A stretch of 64,000 nucleotides of DNA from Sphingobacterium kitahiroshimense (GTDB lineage: Bacteria > Bacteroidota > Bacteroidia > Sphingobacteriales > Sphingobacteriaceae): the NCBI RefSeq assembly GCF_025961315.1, contig NZ_JAOQNK010000001.1:930001-994000 (forward strand). Reading direction: 5' to 3'. Position 1 is the first letter of the stretch. Each line of letters starts with the position of its first letter. Below the pieces are notes generated by a model that saw only the letters and a program-made list of their open reading frames with translations, had not been told where the DNA came from and searched no databases. Both the position numbers and the translations under genes were made by a program. Positions 62,138 to 64,000 of this stretch are shown piece after piece.

Positions 62138-62854
62138 ATGAAATTCATAAAATTTTCTTTACTGACTCTTCCTCTTTTAGTGTGCTCTTTAAATAGTAAT
62201 GCACAGGAAAGCGCAAAAAGTACATTCAATTTCCCTACTGATCGTAAGATCAATATCGGAGTTTTAGTTTATGATGGTGTAGAGATTGTCGATACGGGTG
62301 GTCCTATTGATGTTTTTGTAAAGGCTAATAACTGGAATGGCAACTATAATATTTACACCGTATCGGCAACAGCCAATAAAAATATAGTCATGGACGGTGG
62401 AACAGTAAATCTAGTTTCTAAATACAGTATATATGATGCTCCACAATCAGATATATTGGTCATCCCTGGAACATCTCCTGAGATTGTCAAAACGATTTCT
62501 GCAGATAAAAAAATGATGAATTGGATTGTCTCACAGAATGAAAAAACCCAAATGACAATGTCTGTCTGTACTGGTGGACTTATACTGGCAAATACAGGCC
62601 TGCTTGATGGGCGCTCTGCAACTACACATCACTGGTCAATTGATGAACTGAGATCGCACCCTAAAATAAAAGTGCAGGAAAAAACTCGATTTGTAGTGGA
62701 TGGCAAATTTTTAACTGGCGCCGGTGTCACTTCTGGTATGGATGTGGCTCTTCAAGCTATTGAATTGATAAACGGTAAAGAAATTGCTGACGATATCGCA
62801 CTCGGAATGGTTTATGACCGTTATAATACGATGGAATTTTTACCTAAAAAATAA
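62138..62854 (+). CDS. DJ-1/PfpI (GlxA-like) family protein, exported
   Basis: 238 residues. Signal peptide (about 1-23, ending NSNAQ). Nucleophile motif MSVCTGGLILANTGLLDGRSATTHHW (Cys 144), with GVEIVDTGGPIDVF near the start. These features match the DJ-1/PfpI branch related to the sensing domain of GlxA/FtrA-type AraC regulators and to isonitrile hydratases. An exported form is unusual. The AraC gene at 62904 is convergent with it, and the direct-repeat operator upstream suggests regulation by it. Confidence 0.83.
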   Translation: MKFIKFSLLTLPLLVCSLNSNAQESAKSTFNFPTDRKINIGVLVYDGVEIVDTGGPIDVFVKANNWNGNYNIYTVSATANKNIVMDGGTVNLVSKYSIYDAPQSDILVIPGTSPEIVKTISADKKMMNWIVSQNEKTQMTMSVCTGGLILANTGLLDGRSATTHHWSIDELRSHPKIKVQEKTRFVVDGKFLTGAGVTSGMDVALQAIELINGKEIADDIALGMVYDRYNTMEFLPKK

Positions 62855-62873
62855 CGCAAAATAACAAATGAAG

Positions 62874-62906
62874 TAACTGCTGACAAATATGACTTGTCAG
62901 CAGTTA
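62874..62906. terminator. Bidirectional hairpin terminator
   Basis: 13-bp perfect stem (TAACTGCTGACAA and its complement), 7-nt loop, between convergent genes ending at 62854 and 62904. Confidence 0.7.
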
Positions 62907-63749
62907 TTCTATTTTACCTTGAAACTGTTTTCTGTGGAATTCCTTCGGAGTTTCACCAGTATATTTCTTAAAAAAGCGGTTAAAATAACTATCCGTTTCA
63001 AATCCCAACTCCCATGCCACTTCCTTTGCTGGAACTTTTGACCAGTACAGGAGTCTTTTTGCCTCTAGTAATAAATGCGCATCAATTAGTTGCTTAGGTG
63101 TTTTAAGGGTTGATTTACGGACACTTTGATTTAATGTCCGCGTTGTAACATTCAGTCGATCTGCATAGAATTTTACCTGATGTTGTTTATGGTAATGTTG
63201 TTTTAGCAACGCTTTAAAACTATCGTAGATGCTTTGAACATTGTGATCTTTAACTGGATACTTTACCGAAAGTCCATAACATTGGACGATCAAAACATTC
63301 AATAGGGCTTTAATCAATTCTTCATCGGCATCTTCTTTATCAACTTCTGTCGAAATAATTTTGATGATATGATCCAATTCTTGAAGTTTTTCAAAAGAAA
63401 TTTGAATGAACGGCCGTGAGAACAACAGATTTACTTTTTGAAGAAATTGATGAGTCTGATCGGCAATAAAATGACTAGAGAATGCGATTGATACTATTTT
63501 GCAATTGCTCATGTCAGGATGCGTGTGTACCTGATCAACATCCAGCATTAGAACCGCGGGCCCTGAGAGTTGCTTATTTTCAAAGTCCGAAAGATGACTC
63601 ACATAACCTTCATACAAAAAGCTCAGGATATAAAAATTATGGGTGTGAGCATCTGAATCTAACTTCATAAAGCGCTCCAATTCTTCTCCTGTAATCAATG
63701 AAAACTCATCCCTGAAATTTATACTGTAATTGGGTAATATACAATCCAT
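62904..63749 (-). CDS. AraC family transcriptional regulator
   Basis: 281 residues. N-terminal cupin-like domain (about 20-150, HTHNFYILSFLYEGYVSHL), then HTH motifs (HQVKFYADRLNVTTRTLNQSVRKSTLKTPKQL and VPAKEVAWELGFETDSYFNRFFKKYTGETPKEFH). Convergent with the exported DJ-1-like gene, with a shared hairpin between. The 21-bp direct repeat before that gene is its likely target. Confidence 0.88.
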   Translation of the reverse strand: MDCILPNYSINFRDEFSLITGEELERFMKLDSDAHTHNFYILSFLYEGYVSHLSDFENKQLSGPAVLMLDVDQVHTHPDMSNCKIVSIAFSSHFIADQTHQFLQKVNLLFSRPFIQISFEKLQELDHIIKIISTEVDKEDADEELIKALLNVLIVQCYGLSVKYPVKDHNVQSIYDSFKALLKQHYHKQHQVKFYADRLNVTTRTLNQSVRKSTLKTPKQLIDAHLLLEAKRLLYWSKVPAKEVAWELGFETDSYFNRFFKKYTGETPKEFHRKQFQGKIE

Positions 63750-64000
63750 TTTGTTATTCTTCTAAACATTGGACAGGAAGAAAATCCTGTATTTACTATT
63801 TATTCTAAAATGACGGTCAAGTTTTTCAAAACACATCATTTGTCGTTTTTGCATCAGTGCACTTACTAAACTAGGTAACTCAATCCAAAAGTTGCTAATC
63901 GTTCCATAGCTCTATATAGCTTACTATTATTTCATTTATCGGATATAAAAGCACCAACGTCCACTTTCCGATAAGAAAAGTAGGAATTTCCGAAAAAGTA
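63750..64000. other. Upstream region of the AraC gene, nothing recognised
   Basis: AT-rich tail of the window with no coding frame or repeat supported. Presumably contains the promoter of the AraC gene. Confidence 0.35.

Overview
The window is chromosomal DNA of a Bacteroidota bacterium, most likely Sphingobacteriaceae and close to Sphingobacterium. The sequence evidence is AT-rich composition, a SusC/SusD pair with a TlpA-like thioredoxin, Bacteroidota -7 promoter elements of the form TAnnTTTG, many lipoproteins, and families such as DUF6266, DUF5675 and DUF6122. No rRNA or tRNA gene was seen, and there is no CRISPR array.

Layout. 1-10 kb: two serine beta-lactamase-like hydrolases, a GH78 alpha-L-rhamnosidase, small proteins of unknown role and a DJ-1/PfpI protein. 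10.4-20 kb: an envelope copper/haem cluster. It holds a SCO1-like lipoprotein, a YtkA-like lipoprotein, two MbnP-like/MbnH-like pairs (metal-binding lipoprotein plus dihaem peroxidase), a barrel-like outer-membrane protein, a monohaem cytochrome c and an AraC regulator. It is bracketed by three paralogous small CxGxC proteins. 21.8-28 kb: a stress and detoxification block (isochorismatase-like, OsmC, NmrA-like, NTF2-like, HxlR, MBL, VOC, radical SAM DUF5131, Crp). Between OsmC and NTF2 lies a broken AraC gene whose 5' end is fused to a scrap of an NmrA-like gene.

28.4-31 kb: a small phage-like module (holin-like peptide, DUF5675, DUF6266, excisionase-type HTH) that carries two unusual short-period arrays, one of 8 bp and one of 11 bp. 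31-34.5 kb: a membrane LytTR regulator, an AraC regulator, a 69-bp direct repeat and a small two-cysteine peptide gene. 34.6-41.2 kb: a SusC-SusD-TlpA-like operon with a structured leader. 41.4-42.9 kb: a small HTH regulator, decayed coding DNA and a possible HEPN protein.

43.3-52.7 kb: a coherent regulon. Four transcription units (DsrE; OsmC-DsbA-OsmC-SDR; luciferase-like-thioredoxin-azoreductase; aminotransferase plus a small membrane protein) each start with the same ~36-bp element. Its two CC-centred half-sites are 20 bp apart, and it lies 23-24 bp upstream of a TAnnTTTG box. The AraC gene at 49934-50836 sits inside this cluster and is the obvious candidate regulator. 53.3-57 kb: a quinone reductase/SDR/alcohol dehydrogenase group with an HxlR regulator. 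57-61.2 kb: an IS4-type transposase relic next to a HigB toxin, a HigA-ImmA/IrrE antitoxin, and a convergent sce7725-like (beta protein) and sce7726-like (PD-(D/E)XK-like) pair, a candidate defence or toxin island. 62-63.7 kb: a secreted DJ-1/PfpI protein and an AraC regulator, with a 21-bp-spaced direct repeat upstream of the DJ-1 gene.
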